Shown piece after piece: positions 34,275-47,200 of a stretch of 64,000 nucleotides of DNA. Position 1 is the stretch's first letter. Each line of letters begins with the position of its first letter. This stretch comes from Prinia subflava (Eukaryota; Chordata; Aves; Passeriformes; Cisticolidae), in NCBI RefSeq assembly GCF_021018805.1, contig NC_086251.1, positions 37,952,767 through 38,016,766 on the forward strand, written 5' to 3'. Under the pieces are notes generated by a model. The model searched no databases and had not been told where the DNA came from. It saw only the letters and a program-made list of their open reading frames with translations. The translations under genes were made by a program, and so were the position numbers.

Positions 34275-35655
34275 TGTCATGGGTTGGCACTGGCCAGATG
34301 TTAATGCACCCATGAATATATGTTTTTTCTCTAACAACTCCTGTGGGATGTGATCAGGAACAGAGCAGAGCAGGCTTAAATCTTGAAAACAAAAAAAACC
34401 CACCAAAACTTTATTAATTACATAAGAACAGGGACAGAAATACTCTTAAACACACACAGAGACAGCAATAAAAACTTCTTAGAACATTTCTTCTCCCAGT
34501 TTCTACCTCCCCACCCATCACTTTTCACAGACCAACCTTTGGGTTTTAGATCAAACAATCACCACTCAAAAAAAACTAATCTTCAATTCAGCAAGGGAGA
34601 GAGGAGTCTCTCTGGCACCACAGACTGTTCTCCAGAACACACGGGTCTACTCCTTATGTGTTTCCATGTCACCCGTGGCACCGCCCGGAGAAGTCTGCTA
34701 AGGTGACACTCTCTTTTTCCTATGTCTAGCGCTCTCACCGCTGTCTCATAGGCCAAAACTACATACAGGGCTTTTTAAGGATGCTGCATGCCGAGCTCTC
34801 CCCCTTTTTACCCAGGGGCCGGGGTTCCAGGAGCAGGTCTGCCCTGAGGGCAGAGGGCACCACCTCACCCTCCCCCTCTCTTCTCTGCTCGCTCCACTCT
34901 TCAAGTGCCAGTCACTGTAGCAAAAGCAAGGGCAGCTGCATCCACCCAAAAATGCAGTTTATGTTCAAAAGAGACTTAAGTTCAGTCCATGGCTGACATT
35001 ATGCAAGAGAAGTCCAGCTCAGAAGGCTACTCCTCTCATTCTTCTATCGGGTTCCTTCCAATCATGCTTTATCATCTCAGTCTCAGGCCGCTTCCCTCTC
35101 TCCGAAACCACCAGTCATGAGAATCAATGTCTAAGAAAAGTTTCTTTCTGCTACACAAGGGTTAACAGTTTTTTCTCGGCAGGGTGCAGGCTCAGGCACT
35201 CCCAGGCTCCACAACTCCCACGTGGCTGGGCACCTTCTCCCGGAGTTTGGGGATGGAGGGGGGTGAGCACACACAGAAGGCACTTCCACAGTTTTCCACC
35301 CCTCCATCCTGGACGGGGCAGCTCAGTTCCAGTCCTGTCCCTTCTCTTCTCCCCCCCCCCCGGGGGGCTCCGGCTTACCTGAGCCGACCACGTGTTTTCC
35401 CCTCCCCCACCCAGCCTCATGGCTGGGCAGGGAAAGGAGGCCTGAGACGTCTCTCTGCTGAAACCGGGATCTGAAAAGAGGCCGAACCCCCTTGGGGTCC
35501 TGCTTTTAACTCTTTGTGTCCTCAGAGGCGTGTCCAAACCTCCGAGTGACCAATCTAGGTGCCAGCAGAAAAGCTGATTACTGATTGGACTGCCCACATC
35601 CCCCTGGAAAAAAAATTCACCTCCCTTGCAACCACGACAGGTTAAAACCATGACA
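34275..35655 (-). mobile_element. Solo LTR of an endogenous retrovirus
   Basis: On the minus strand the element starts TGTCATGG (ending at 35655) and ends CCATGACA (starting at 34275), the TG..CA inverted ends of an LTR. The 11-bp termini match with one difference. An AATAAA signal lies at 34410-34415 on the minus strand, about 135 bp before the 3' end, and TTAAAA-type TATA candidates lie near 35502 and 34772. The 1.38 kb has no gag, pol or env similarity, so it is a solo LTR left by recombination. It is GC-richer than its surroundings and contains a C11 run near 35350. The 166-codon minus-strand ORF inside it is not viral coding sequence. The ends resemble songbird ERV LTRs, but I cannot fix the family. 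The flanking bases (GGTTA, AGGAC) do not form a clear target-site duplication. Confidence 0.75.
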
Positions 35656-35864
35656 AGGACCCAGAAAACTTACATATAGCAATCCTAAGAAGAAGTACCT
35701 AAAACAGCTAGATAAACCATCTATAACAAATGTATGCTGTGAAAACAGAAGCAACCAGGAAATGCGGCCACATGATGGATTTCCAGGTCTAGAGTTTAGG
35801 AAGCTATTTGCCAGGTTAAGCACATATAGTCTGGCTTCCAGAAGAGGCTAACACCAAGGGCACC

Positions 35865-36862
35865 AATGGACATCAGTGACAAGTGGTTTCCTTTAGGACT
35901 GCTGTCATTTAATATCTTCAATAATGACATAGACAAAAGGGTCAAGGGCATCCTCAGCAAGTTTGCAGATGACACCAAGCTGAGTGGTGCTGTTGAAGCA
36001 CCTGAAGGACAAGGTGCCATCCAGGGGGACCTGGATAAGCTTGAGAAGTGGGCCCAGGGAAATCTCAAGAGGTTTAACAAGGCCAAGGTCTGGTGCTGCA
36101 CCTGGGCTGGGGCAATCCCCTGCATCAGCCCAGGCTGGGGATGAGCAGATGGGAGCAGCCCTGCCCAGAAGGACCTGGGGGTGCTGCTGGGTGAGAGGCT
36201 GGACATGACCCAGCCATGGGCACTGCCAGCCCAGAGAGACAAACGTGTCCTGGGCTGCATCCAAACCCCGTGGGCAGCAGGGCCAGGGAGGGGATTCTGC
36301 CCCTCTGCTCTGCTCTGCTGAGACCCCACCTGCAGGGCTGCAGCCAGCTCTGGGTGCCAGCACAGCAAGGCCAGGGACCTGCTGCAGGGACTCCAGAGGA
36401 GGCCACCAAGATGATCAGGGGGATGGAGCACCTCTGCTACAAGGAACGACTGAGAAAATTGGGATTGCTCAGCCTGGAGAAGAGAAGGCTTAGGGGTGAC
36501 CTAATCACTGCTTTCCAGTAGCAGAAGGGAGCCTACAAGCAAGACGGAGTGGGACTTTTAAAAGAGCATGAGATGGCAGGACAAGAGGGAGCGGATTCCA
36601 AAGCAGAGGGAGGGGAAGCTAAAAGGGAGTAGGTTTATATTAGATATTAGGAATAATCTTTTTACTCCAGGAATGGTGAGGGACTGGAGCAGGTTGCCCA
36701 TAGAAGCTGTGGATGCCCCATCTCTGGAAGTGTTCAAGACCAGTCTGGATGGAGCTCTGAGCAACCTGGTCAGTGGAAGGTGTATCAGCCCACAGCAGGG
36801 GGTTTGGAACTAGATGGTTTTTAATATCCCTTCTGACCCAAACCATTCTGATTGTATGACTA
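35865..36862 (+). mobile_element. CR1 LINE, 3' kilobase including reverse transcriptase remnant
   Basis: The longest CR1 copy in the window. At 35893-36090 it encodes the end of the reverse-transcriptase palm: [10 protein letters not shown], then [12 protein letters not shown], then [22 protein letters not shown] at 35962-35973 is the catalytic YADD-type motif. Downstream are the usual 3' blocks (GAGGCCACCAAGATGATCAGG, GAGCACCTCTGCTACAAGGA, CAGCCTGGAGAAGAGAAGGC, GGAACTAGATGGTTTTTAAT) and the end at ACCATTCTGATTGTATGAC. Frame breaks make it inactive. It begins about 210 bp from the LTR. Confidence 0.95.
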
Positions 36863-39430
36863 CGAGAAAACCAAAAGGGAATGGAACTTGTTGGAAATAT
36901 GTCTAACAGTTTGTTTGGAACAGAACTGTGCTTTTATCTGCTGCCAGTGGAAGACTTAATTAATGCTGTTCTTTCTTGTTCTGCAGCTATTCACCTGCAC
37001 ACAGATATGTATATACCAGTCACAGCAGCACTGCTCCTAGGGGGGGAGACTAAGGCAATGGTTCCTGAGTGTAACAGAGTCTGGTAAAAAGTTAGATTTA
37101 TGCAAAAAGTATTTATGATTTTCAGAAGGAAAAGAGGTAACAGCACAATATCTGCAGAGGATGCTCAGCTTTGAAATGGTAACACCAGAAGGGACCATGA
37201 TCATGCAATTTAGCTAGGGATATGCAGTATGATGGACCAGGTTACTCTTCTTTCCTTGGCTGTACCTGTCTCACAGGATGCAGATATCTCCAACACCAGG
37301 GTTTCTACCCCTGCTCTGACCAGGTCTCATCAGTAAGGATTTGAAAATGCCTATGGCATCCAGTGATTCAACTTATATAATGACTCAGTGTTGCAAGCTC
37401 ATGGAGCTTAGCCAGACTGAACAACAGTGGAAAGTTTTCAATTCTTTTTCTTTTCCCATACAAGATTTTTGCATCTACCATCTACTTCTCTGCTCACAGA
37501 TACCTGTTCAGAGCCCACTGACCATCCATCCAGAGTGCTTCAGTTTTGAAAATTGCTCAGTTCCCACAGTTATTGTATTCCTAGCATGTGAACAACATTG
37601 TTACAGATTCTTCCTGGGGGACATCCCTCAGAGCAAGACCAGAGATCATAATCAAATTATCAGATATACGCTTACAAGATTGTCCTTATGAGGAAGTATG
37701 ATTCAGGAAAGCAATTGCTGGCTTGAGAGCAGTAAAGTTTACGTATGATATTTGTGTTGCAAGGCAGAGCTCCACATAAGCAGATGTTGGGTAATGAAGG
37801 TTCAGTGGGAGCTGCACTACCCGTGTCCAACCTTTACCTCCCTGTCACACTGCAATGATTGTGTTACGCAGGCACAGCCTCCTGGAAGTACAGGCAGGCT
37901 TTGTGTGATAGATTGCTGATATTCATGCAGAAAAGCAAGACCACTAAACCTTTGCACTTGTCAATATTTGTACTCTAGCAGTTGGTGGCTAATGGCTTAA
38001 CACATTGATTCTTGTTGCCCTCCCCCCTGTATTCCAGGAAAAATAAGATTCAGTTTCCCAACTCAGGGATTAGAAAAAAATCGAAAATGCAACCCAGGCC
38101 CAGGCTCCAAAATAAACATCCTCTATTCTCACAGAGTCCTGTACATCCAGACACACTCCAAGCTTTTCTTAAAAGGAAAACCAAATTAAATAAAAAACCA
38201 AAACCAGAATCAATCCCGCCCCCTACCATCAACAAACCCATCAAGGACTGTGATGTATAGTTCAGCTGCAAAGCTTTAGTATTTTGGCTGTGCAAAACAA
38301 GAGATTTCTCGTTGACCTGGAACTAGAACGTAAGGCTTACCAACTCACATTTCAGTAGTCCATCAGCTAGGTCAGGATAACCTACTTTGTGCTTCCCCAC
38401 CCAAATCCTGCCTGCAGGTATTTGCATCCAACTTGCAGCCGTATCTTGGTGGAGGTGGGGACAGGAGGTTCAAGCATCCTCAGCAGTGAAATATCACCTC
38501 CTACATCTCTGAATAGCATTACATCAACTTAGAAGAGCTGCCTCTCAAAAATTCCACTTAAGTAAAGGGTGAAGTAAACACAAACCAAATTCATCCTCTG
38601 CAGGAGCATGGTCAGCAAAGGCATACCTCTGCAAAACAGCCTGCAGAGGGTCAAAGACCTGCAGGTCAACTCCTTTGTCTGCCAAGATCAGGCATGGTCT
38701 TCCCATCCACAGAGCTCAGCATAGATCGTTACAGATCATTTTACTCCTCTTGTTTAAGAAAATCGCTGGTTTATTAACTGGGAACATTCTGCTTGGCAGA
38801 ACCAGACGGATTTGTACTGCTTTAAGTGGGCAGCCACATTTCATTCTGTGTCAGGGTGGAACTCACCAGTAATTATAGTTTGATTTCCTTAATGAATCTC
38901 TGAAAGTATTTGGTTTCAGTTTCACGTTTTGAAAAAAAAATGGAGATGGGAAAGGGAAAATAAATATGGCCCAAGGAATCCTCAAACTCTTTATGCTGTG
39001 AGTTTTCTGCCAAGGCTATCCACAGAAACAGAAGCAGAAGAAGTTTACATTTATAATAAAGTAGTGCTTTGGCAGACTCTCCCTTTAAAAAATTTATTTT
39101 AATAGAAGCTTTAACACAATTTTCTATTTATAGCAAGACTGTGGCAAGATTAGAGGAAGAATACAGGGCACTCCTTCAAGGACCCCGTTCTTAAGCTTGG
39201 TGTTGCCAAGAGATGCTGTGTGAAACCTATTCCCACTGCCTGTACACAATCCTAGGGATGGCTGATGCATTTCACACAGCAATAGTCCAGGTAAAATCCA
39301 GATATTAGAAACCAGAACTGAAACTGAGAACATCCATCTTCTTCAGGAGTATTTTCATTAAGCAGCAGCACAGCAGATTTTCAGCCTACATTTATTTGTT
39401 CATATGCAATCACCTGCTTACTTAATTGTC
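36863..39430. other. Intergenic DNA, nothing recognised
   Basis: Unique non-coding DNA. ORFs of up to 116 codons (37341-37691) show no domain or family similarity. Confidence 0.45.
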
Positions 39431-39472
39431 TGTCATAATTACCTTCATATATTTGTAAAGGTAATTATGACA
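39431..39472. repeat. Perfect 15-bp-arm hairpin
   Basis: TGTCATAATTACCTT at 39431-39445 pairs perfectly with 39458-39472 across a 12-nt loop. It lies about 85 bp before the G/T-skewed tract. The short loop and AT-rich arms suggest a cruciform-prone palindrome or part of a small terminal-inverted-repeat element. Confidence 0.85.
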
Positions 39473-39557
39473 ATGACACAAGCATTATCCAAAAAAATAC
39501 TTATTTTTTTAAAATGAAAGCTTCTTAATTAAAAAAAATGGTATTGCAATGGAGATG

Positions 39558-39716
39558 TTGTGGGTTTGGAGTTTTTTTCTTTTTTGGGTTTTTTTGTGGG
39601 TTTTTTTGTTGTTGTTGTTGGTTTTTTGGGTTTTTTTGGGGGTTTTTTTTGTTTTGGTTTGGTTTTTTGTTGGTGGTTTGTTTTTTTTTTTTGTAAGGTT
39701 GTTGTTTTTTGAGGGG
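39558..39716 (+). repeat. G/T-only low-complexity tract
   Basis: About 160 bp almost entirely of T runs separated by GG, GGG, GTT and GTG on the plus strand. The 73-codon plus-strand and 76-79-codon minus-strand ORFs over it are low-complexity artefacts. It contains at least four G-runs of three or more, separated by T-rich loops, and ends at a GAGGGGGGAGAGAG purine run. Confidence 0.9.
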
Positions 39717-39967
39717 GGAGAGAGAAAAGATTTTTCCATTTTTGCTGGAAATATTTTTTTCCAAGTTTAAGTGAAATAAGTTTACAAATCAGTATTTTGG
39801 CTCAACACTTACTCAAATCTGATAGGTTTTGGAGGATCCTTTTACAGAAAACTACCTGAAACACAGGATTGTGGGTTCGTTTGTTTTCCTACTATTTTTT
39901 AAAGCTTTTTTCACAGAAATCACTTGTGGTTTTGCCAGAAAGATAATGCTTGTAAAGTATATCAGCC

Positions 39968-40072
39968 ACATTCCTCAGGGTGCGACAAAGACATTAGTAT
40001 TCCTAATCCAGGGCGTTGGAACCAGATCTCTAAGGTCTCCTCCAAGCCAAACCATTCTATGACTGTAGTGCT
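39968..40072 (+). mobile_element. CR1 LINE, 3' end fragment
   Basis: The plus strand shows a diverged GGCGTTGGAACCAGATCTCTAAGGTCTCCTCCAAGCCAAACC followed by ATTCTATGACTGTAGTG, the CR1 3' terminus. The first part (39968-40005) is less certain. Confidence 0.85.
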
Positions 40073-41067
40073 AGTTTTCTGGCTTTTAGGATAGACATCT
40101 TAAACTAGAAACAGCAATGTTTAGCTAAAAGTCACCTGCATTATTTACAAAAGATGGTCAGATAGTAGAGTGGAACAGGTAAGTTCTAAAGTGGCAGAAA
40201 GCTCCAGGTGAGGCTCCAAGATGATAGGATGCTTCAGTTAAAAGAATAAAATACCTGACCACTTGAGCTGCTACAGTATATTGCCAAAATAAACTACAAT
40301 TATTTATTCAGATGATGTTCCTTGGCTTTCCTTTCAGGAAAATTGCCAGAAAATAAATGAAGTATTTACTGAGTAGATAACACAGAAAAGACACTTAAAG
40401 AAAGATCTGAAGTCAGAATATGCAACACACTTCATTTAACTAAGCAATAATACTTAGATAAAGACTAGCTTTTCTTTAGCTTACTAGGATTATTTTTTAT
40501 CATTTAAAATTTAATGCATTTGTTTAGAACTAAAATAATTGAATAGTGGGGTGAACTATGCCACCAACATAAAAGGCACACAAATTAATAATTTTATTTC
40601 CATTTATGAGAAATCTTTTCTTCTCCAAATTGCCTCATTCTTATCAGTGCTACTTGGCCAGTTTAGCCATTAGTTCTTTTGCTACATGATGTACAGAGAG
40701 GACAATGAAGTCAATCCTTACCTTCTAGTTGTCTGGGGATTTTTCATTAAACATGTACCTTAGAGTCTGGTTTATGGGTGCAATAAATATGGATAGGGGG
40801 CACTGGACTGGGGTTCCTCAGCCACCATCATTGTAGAAATACACAATGTCAAAAGCCAGGCAGCTTGAGGTGTGTGTTCTGGGTGCTAACAACTGCTGCC
40901 TTGCATGGAAAATGTGTGGGAATGCTCTCACTGGCCTTGGGCCACCTTCTGGGAGACAGGTACCAGTGGAAACTCGGTCTCTTGTCCCTTGCTGTCAGGA
41001 TGCATCATCTTCAGGAAGGGTGGAATGGTCATGGTGACAGCCATGGAGAGCCAAGTGCAGTGAGTCA
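40073..41067. other. Intergenic DNA, nothing recognised
   Basis: Unique DNA with no supported gene. ORFs at 40846-41101 occur in two frames on the plus strand and run into the minisatellite. Confidence 0.45.
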
Positions 41068-41268
41068 CCCAAAGAAAAGCACACAGGATGTCAGGATGTG
41101 AGACCTGAGAGCCCAAGGAAAGGCACACAGGATGTCAGACCTGAGAGCCCCAGGAAAGGCACACAGGATGTCAGGATATCAGACCTGAGAGCCCAAGGAA
41201 AGGCACACAGGATGTCAGACCTGAGAACCCAAGGAAAGGCACACAGGATGTCAGACCTGAGAGCCCAT
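41068..41268 (+). repeat. 36-bp-unit minisatellite
   Basis: Full units at 41101-41136, 41137-41172, 41181-41216 and 41217-41252 start AGACCTGAGA and end CACACAGGATGTC, with only single-base differences. They are preceded by a diverged unit (41068-41092) and followed by a partial unit (41253-41267). An 8-bp insert, AGGATGTG or AGGATATC, follows the diverged first unit (41093-41100) and the second full unit (41173-41180), giving a higher-order pattern of 44- and 36-bp units. Confidence 0.95.
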
Positions 41269-44200
41269 GGCTTCTAGCTGACATCTGTGTGTCACTGCAT
41301 ACTCCAAGTAAAACAGACACTGGGACAGAAAGGTAATATACCCAGTGGCTGCAAGTGACACTGATGCAGTGTTAAAATACTTTCTGGGGAAAATACTGGT
41401 ACATCTGATAGGGCCTGTTCCTTAATGCCTAAAGCCTGACTAAGGCAAACAAACTAGATTCAAATGTACGCTGTCAACAGTTTATATGTTTGTTAAGTAG
41501 ATTAGCTCATACCTACAAAAACAGTGACATAATTCTTTCCCCTTACCTTTTTCCTGGGGAGGTCTATACCTTTTGGAACTGTTGATGTAACCCTTTAAAT
41601 ATTTTTCACTGTCTGCCAGCAACTGAGACTCCCAAAATTGTCTCATTAAACCTGACTAACATTTGGGTCTAAAGCACTCCAAATGAAGGGTGAGCCAATT
41701 TCTCAGTAAAAGATATATTAACAATGAGAGAAACATGAATAGAGAAATTTTGAGGAACCCTAACTTGCATTCTGTTGCTAAGGGATACACCTCCTTGGTA
41801 CGCATACTCCCATGCTCTCAGCAAGTCTGACTCACAAGAAGTCTGGTTTTCAGTAATGAAAACAATGTAAGAAGGGTCAAAAATTAAGTAAAATAAAATA
41901 GCATGCAAATTACATATTACTTTACACTCCAGACAGTACATAGGGTGCTTTACCATTAGAGTGCTCTCTGAAAGCTGCATAATGCACCTGGAAAATTTAT
42001 GTTGAGATAGACTGGACTTTGTTCCCTTTGCAGAGTGATGTTTTTACTGATTTGGTCCCCCTTCTATTGAGCTCAAACAGCTACTTGTTGTGTCCCTTTT
42101 TTCCTTTTTTTCTCTGCAGCAAATGCCACTGCCAGATATTTTTCTCCCACGATATCTTCCTGTCCCTCTCACTTTTCATAACCTCTACTTGTTACATGGA
42201 ATGGGTTTAGACACACAAAGGTTAAGGCCAGAACTTACCCAAGTGACTTCCACTTTTGGGAGTCTCCATAAGGGGTATCTGAACTATTGACATCTTGGGG
42301 ATGAAGTTTTTTGTTCCCATGAAGTTCAGAGAAAGCTACTGGCAGTAGTAACTTCTAAAATTAGTAAATATTTCTGAAAATTTTCACTGATCTTCTTTAC
42401 CCTAAAGGTCACAGATTGAGGCAAATCCCAAGTCCTAATGCTGGTCTTGGCATTTATTGGGTGAATTACAGAGGAAAGCTATAACTAACTTGTTCCTCCA
42501 TGACTGCAAGATTCTCTCCCTCATTCTGTTATGCTTCCAGCAGCATGACCACTGGAATTACTGGCTCTGAATTTCCTATGGTATTTCTCTGAAATTATTC
42601 ACATGAGTGAAGATAATAATGAGCTTAGAGACTGACCTTAACCAACTAATTCAAAATATCTTCAAATGTGGAAGCGACATCTGCAAACTGCACAAAATAC
42701 CTGCATTTTAAACCCACCACAGATTATAAAACCATATTATTACGTACATTATTATCTGTATAACTCTATAGATTAGTAATCAAAATATACAACTTGAAAA
42801 TCTGAGACAGTTATAAAAAAGAAACTATCTATTGCAAAAGATGTGGAGAAAATACAGAATAGGAATTTTACCTTTTGTTCACCTGCAAACCAGATTAAGG
42901 GAATTTTTTTCCTATTTTTCAAAAGGTCATATGCACAGCTATTAATCCTGTGACTCACAAGTCACAAAAAGGTCAGTGGGTTTTTCATGTATACACACTA
43001 ACTGTTATAATATAACAAAGTTAAAAGAAAAACCCCATTGGGGCAGGATAATAAAAACCGGAAAAGAAATGTGAGTAATAGGGGAAGAAGAAAAAATTTA
43101 AAGGAGCTAACTTTAAAATGCAACATTGTTTTTGATTTTTACAACACAGGTGTTACAACAGGGAAAAAAAAAAAAAACAACCAAAACATTAAAAAGTATC
43201 TGGGATAATTTTTTTGTGCAAACACAGGAACTTTCTTACAAATCCCTCATCCCAAGTTATTTCCCCTTTTTCTCTTATTGCACTTACTACTAAACTTCCC
43301 CCTAAAACAATTGCTATGAAATCCTATGTACTAAATCCTGTAGTCCTTGTTCAAACAAAAAATTCTGCTGACTTCAGTGGAAATTGCATTTGAGCAAGGC
43401 TTTGATCAAACATTTTATATTCTAGAATGCTGGAAGAGGAGCAATGGGAAACTCTATCAAGCAGGTGAAAATTTGCATTTAACACCCGTCCTTCTGTAAT
43501 CTGGTCCTCCTGATGCACTACACATCTGGAGGGATACAATGATAACCAGCATTTTGTTAAACCATCTCTGAAGTCAGGAGTCTCCATATGTCTCCTTCTT
43601 TGCCACTGTATACAGTTGAATAGAGAGGGTTGTGGGTTTGGAGAACGTTTTGCATTATGTGTAGTTAATTTGGCTATGTTTGTTATCAAGTTTACAAAAG
43701 GTAAACTCTGGAGTCTTTAATTTTAGAAGTCTTTCTTTAATGTAAAAAGAGTGCCCGTGGCCTTATGAAAATGATGTGTGTGAGGTGTTTCTGTCTACTT
43801 TGAATTCCAGCCAAAACTACAGCAATGTACCAGTGTTGTTGGACTGGATCCTGCTTTGGCTGGAACAGAACAGACTGAAGTGCTCTTCTTTTTAAAGGGC
43901 TCAGGTGGAATATTGTCTTACATTTCATATCTAGAAAACGTAAATTGGTACCCTCCATGCTAAAACAAGAAAAGCAGTATTATAAGACACAGAAATGTTT
44001 TAATACCTTAACAAGACAAAAAAAATTGACCCCTGGATTAAATGCTGTTCACTGAGGTTAACCAATACTTTGCTTTTGGCTTAAGTGAGGTCACCCACTT
44101 AGTTGCACTAAAAGAATTTCTGCCAGTTTCGAAAAGCAAATTTATGTTTTCTTGTCTGTAGATGAAGCTTGTAGAGTGCTGTTGTGTTAGTGAGTGGACA

Positions 44201-47200
44201 CCAGAGATGGCCAGGAGTAACCTGTGCCCTATTTTGAGATAAATGATTCCCACACTGAAAAGATGTGACTACAGTAGCACATAAAGGCAGGGAGAACTTT
44301 AAAAAGTCACACCTACTCAGTAATATGTGGTACTAAATTTAAAAACTCCACTGTGCCAAAGAGATATGTTGAACTATATGCATACCACTAAAAAAAAAAC
44401 CCTAGACACATATAAGATTTTGCCCTTTCTGAGTGACTCCCATGTCCAAGAAGGTCTGTCTTTAGACCTTAGATTCAGGAGGCACACATAAATCAGGAGG
44501 ATTGTTGGTCACTGATATTGTCTTTTTCAAGAAGCACCACGAGCAGCCTCCTCCATCCTGAAACAGAGAGTGAGTGATCATTGAACTGTTTAGCCCTACG
44601 GTTAGGGGAGCTCCTGAAGCTTCCCAGCCTACACACACTGAACCTTAGTGGTTGACTTTATTCCTTAAGGATTTTGTTCTCAACTCACTGGGATGAAAGC
44701 CTCCATATCATTGCACAATGGCATCTTATTACCATTGCACGCAACTGGGAAAAGATTCACACAGAAAAAGCATTCACCTGGACTCCTGACACAACCAGTA
44801 AAGAGCCCAAGGGTATCTAGTTTCTAAAAACTCAAAGTGAGGATATTTACTACCATTCACAGAGCACTGTAGCTCTGTTGTCACAGTAACAAGTAGCAGC
44901 AATACCATTACTGAACCAAATCACATTTGCAGTCTCACAGCATTGTATCCAACAAAATATATCTGAATGCTTTCTATTTGCTAGCAAAAAGGAGGATGTT
45001 AGCCTCAATGAGAAGTAGGGACACAGGATTATGCTCTTATTTCATCTCTTATTTCAAATGAAAGCAACATAGCAGGAAAATCATGAATACATTTTTTAAA
45101 ATATAATACACTGCATATTCTCTAATGTTCTGCTCCAACTCAAGGCAATTCAGCCTTAATCAAACTTCAGAACTCTGGTCATTCATTTGCAAATGTTGAA
45201 GTTTTGGTTGTTTCTTTTTCCGTTTTCAGAGGTCTTTTAAGAAATCTGTGACTATTGATATAATTAAGAACTATTCAGCAGGTTGCCATAGGAAACCTAT
45301 TTTTCAGCTAATCCAATACCTCTACAGGTATCACTGGAAGTAGAAGATGAGTCTTAGATATAAGAATCAGTATGGATGGCTTTTTTAATATAGGCAAAAT
45401 ATTTGTCATCATTAAAAACAAAAACAACTATAAAGTGTCTTCTATCATAGTTTTGCAGGGGGAAAAAAGTTAACTTCCTCTTATACTTATCAGGTACTTG
45501 CAGGGGAAAAAATAAAAATACTATAGGAAGAATCCCAATTTGTATGAATTGAGAGCTCAATTAATTTCTTCTCTTTGCTGGTGTCATTTCACTTTGCTTC
45601 TTAGAAATACTGAACTTGGAGGAGGAATGCTCACCACCTGTGACTGGTTTTCATGCTGAGTACTTGCACCATCTGATTTGGAGATCTTAAAAACAAGCAT
45701 GTTTGCTTTGTAGTCTGGTCTACAGGAAGCAGTGGAACTGAGTTTGAAAATTTACTTTCTCAAACAGGTACTGAAAGTGGCTCAAGGATGCAGAAAACCC
45801 TCTAAAATGTTTTCCACACAGCTTCAGAATGACCTTCAGGAAATTTCTACACTTTAGAGAAATATATCTTTTTTACAAACATTCCTTCTAACATGGAATA
45901 ATATAAAATACTGTGCATGTGCTCATTAAACACCGTTTTGATAAGACTTACTCCAGTCAGCTGCACCGATTTAATGAAAGTGTTGTTGAACGTCACTGAC
46001 AGAGCAGCAGCTAAGCCCTATCCCTGCTCTTCCTATCTGCAAAAGCTCCCCAAGACCTGGCTATCCAAAGTGAAAGCTCTCTCAAGGTAACAGAAATCTT
46101 TAGGGCCACCTCAGGTAGACAGGGATTTTAGTCCAAAAGAGAAAGCAGTAAGAGCAAGTGTGGCCACAGCTACTGGTGATGAGTACCACCTAAATCCCAC
46201 TTCAGTTCCCACACTGGAAGTTCCCTGTTGGCTGGAGCCAGGTATGAATGCACTTTCTAGGCTACTCATACCTGGATTCATTATTCTTAGTGTTCAAATC
46301 TGAAAGGAGAAAATACCACAGTGAGTGTCCCCCCATGTGAACTGCCTGCATATTTTCATCAGCTGTATTTCAGTCAGATCCTTTGAATGTTAATAAATCA
46401 CAATGACCCAGAACATGTTACAGAACATATTTAAGAAGAATTGTCATGTTTGGAGCCATGTAGATCTGATTATTTTTATTATTACCCAGCCTAAACACTC
46501 ATATTTCTAGGGTATTTCACCTCTTTTGTTTCTACACACTCCAGCACTGGACTTCAGCAAGAATATAATTCTCCTTTTCATCTTCCCCCTCCTAACTCAC
46601 CTACTTGGTATTGAAAACACCCCAGATCAGTTGGTAGGGAAGAATATGCACCACTGTGCAGACATCTCAGCAATACTGAAGCTGCATCCAGTGATGCAGT
46701 AACAACAGCTGCTCTTATTGCAAACAACTTTGGTATGATTTGGGCAAAGAAGTTTCAACAAATTCTCCATTTGGCATGGATATAAAGGGGAGAAAAGTTT
46801 TGCACAGTATCATTTCACATCACTTAAAATTAGCCTGCGATTCGAGTCTTGCCTATAATTTCAAGGTCAATCTTAGTTAATGCTCTCAAATTGCACTCTT
46901 GTAGAGGTGCCTTGCAAAGAAATGTTTAAAATATCACATTCAGTACTTGCTAAGTAGTTCAGTCCAACTATGCAAGAGTTTAAAAAGTCCTAATCATACA
47001 GAAAAAAGAAAATAAATCCAAAGTCCATTGTTAGTAGGGAGAGGCAAGCACAAACAGCAGTTAGCAAATGCTAAATAGGACATGCAAAAAGACTTCCATC
47101 ACATAAATAGAGATAATTATAGGGTTACAGAAAATTCCCACAGAGGAAACTTGAGAAGTCATGTGGCTAACAATGACAGCTACTGACAGAAGACCTTTTG

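Noticed and set aside
35151..35651. 166-codon minus-strand ORF
   Set aside because: It lies inside the LTR and shows no retroviral protein similarity; LTRs are non-coding.
35866..36521. Several ORFs in the CR1 copy as possible host genes
   Set aside because: They belong to a broken CR1 reverse-transcriptase end and 3' region, not a host gene.
39509..39770. Lys/Asn/Thr-rich and Phe/Leu/Val-rich ORFs
   Set aside because: They are translations of the G/T-only low-complexity tract.
46238..46275. Small inverted repeat as a possible microRNA hairpin
   Set aside because: The arms pair for only 10 bp with an 18-nt loop and no extension, well short of a pre-miRNA stem.
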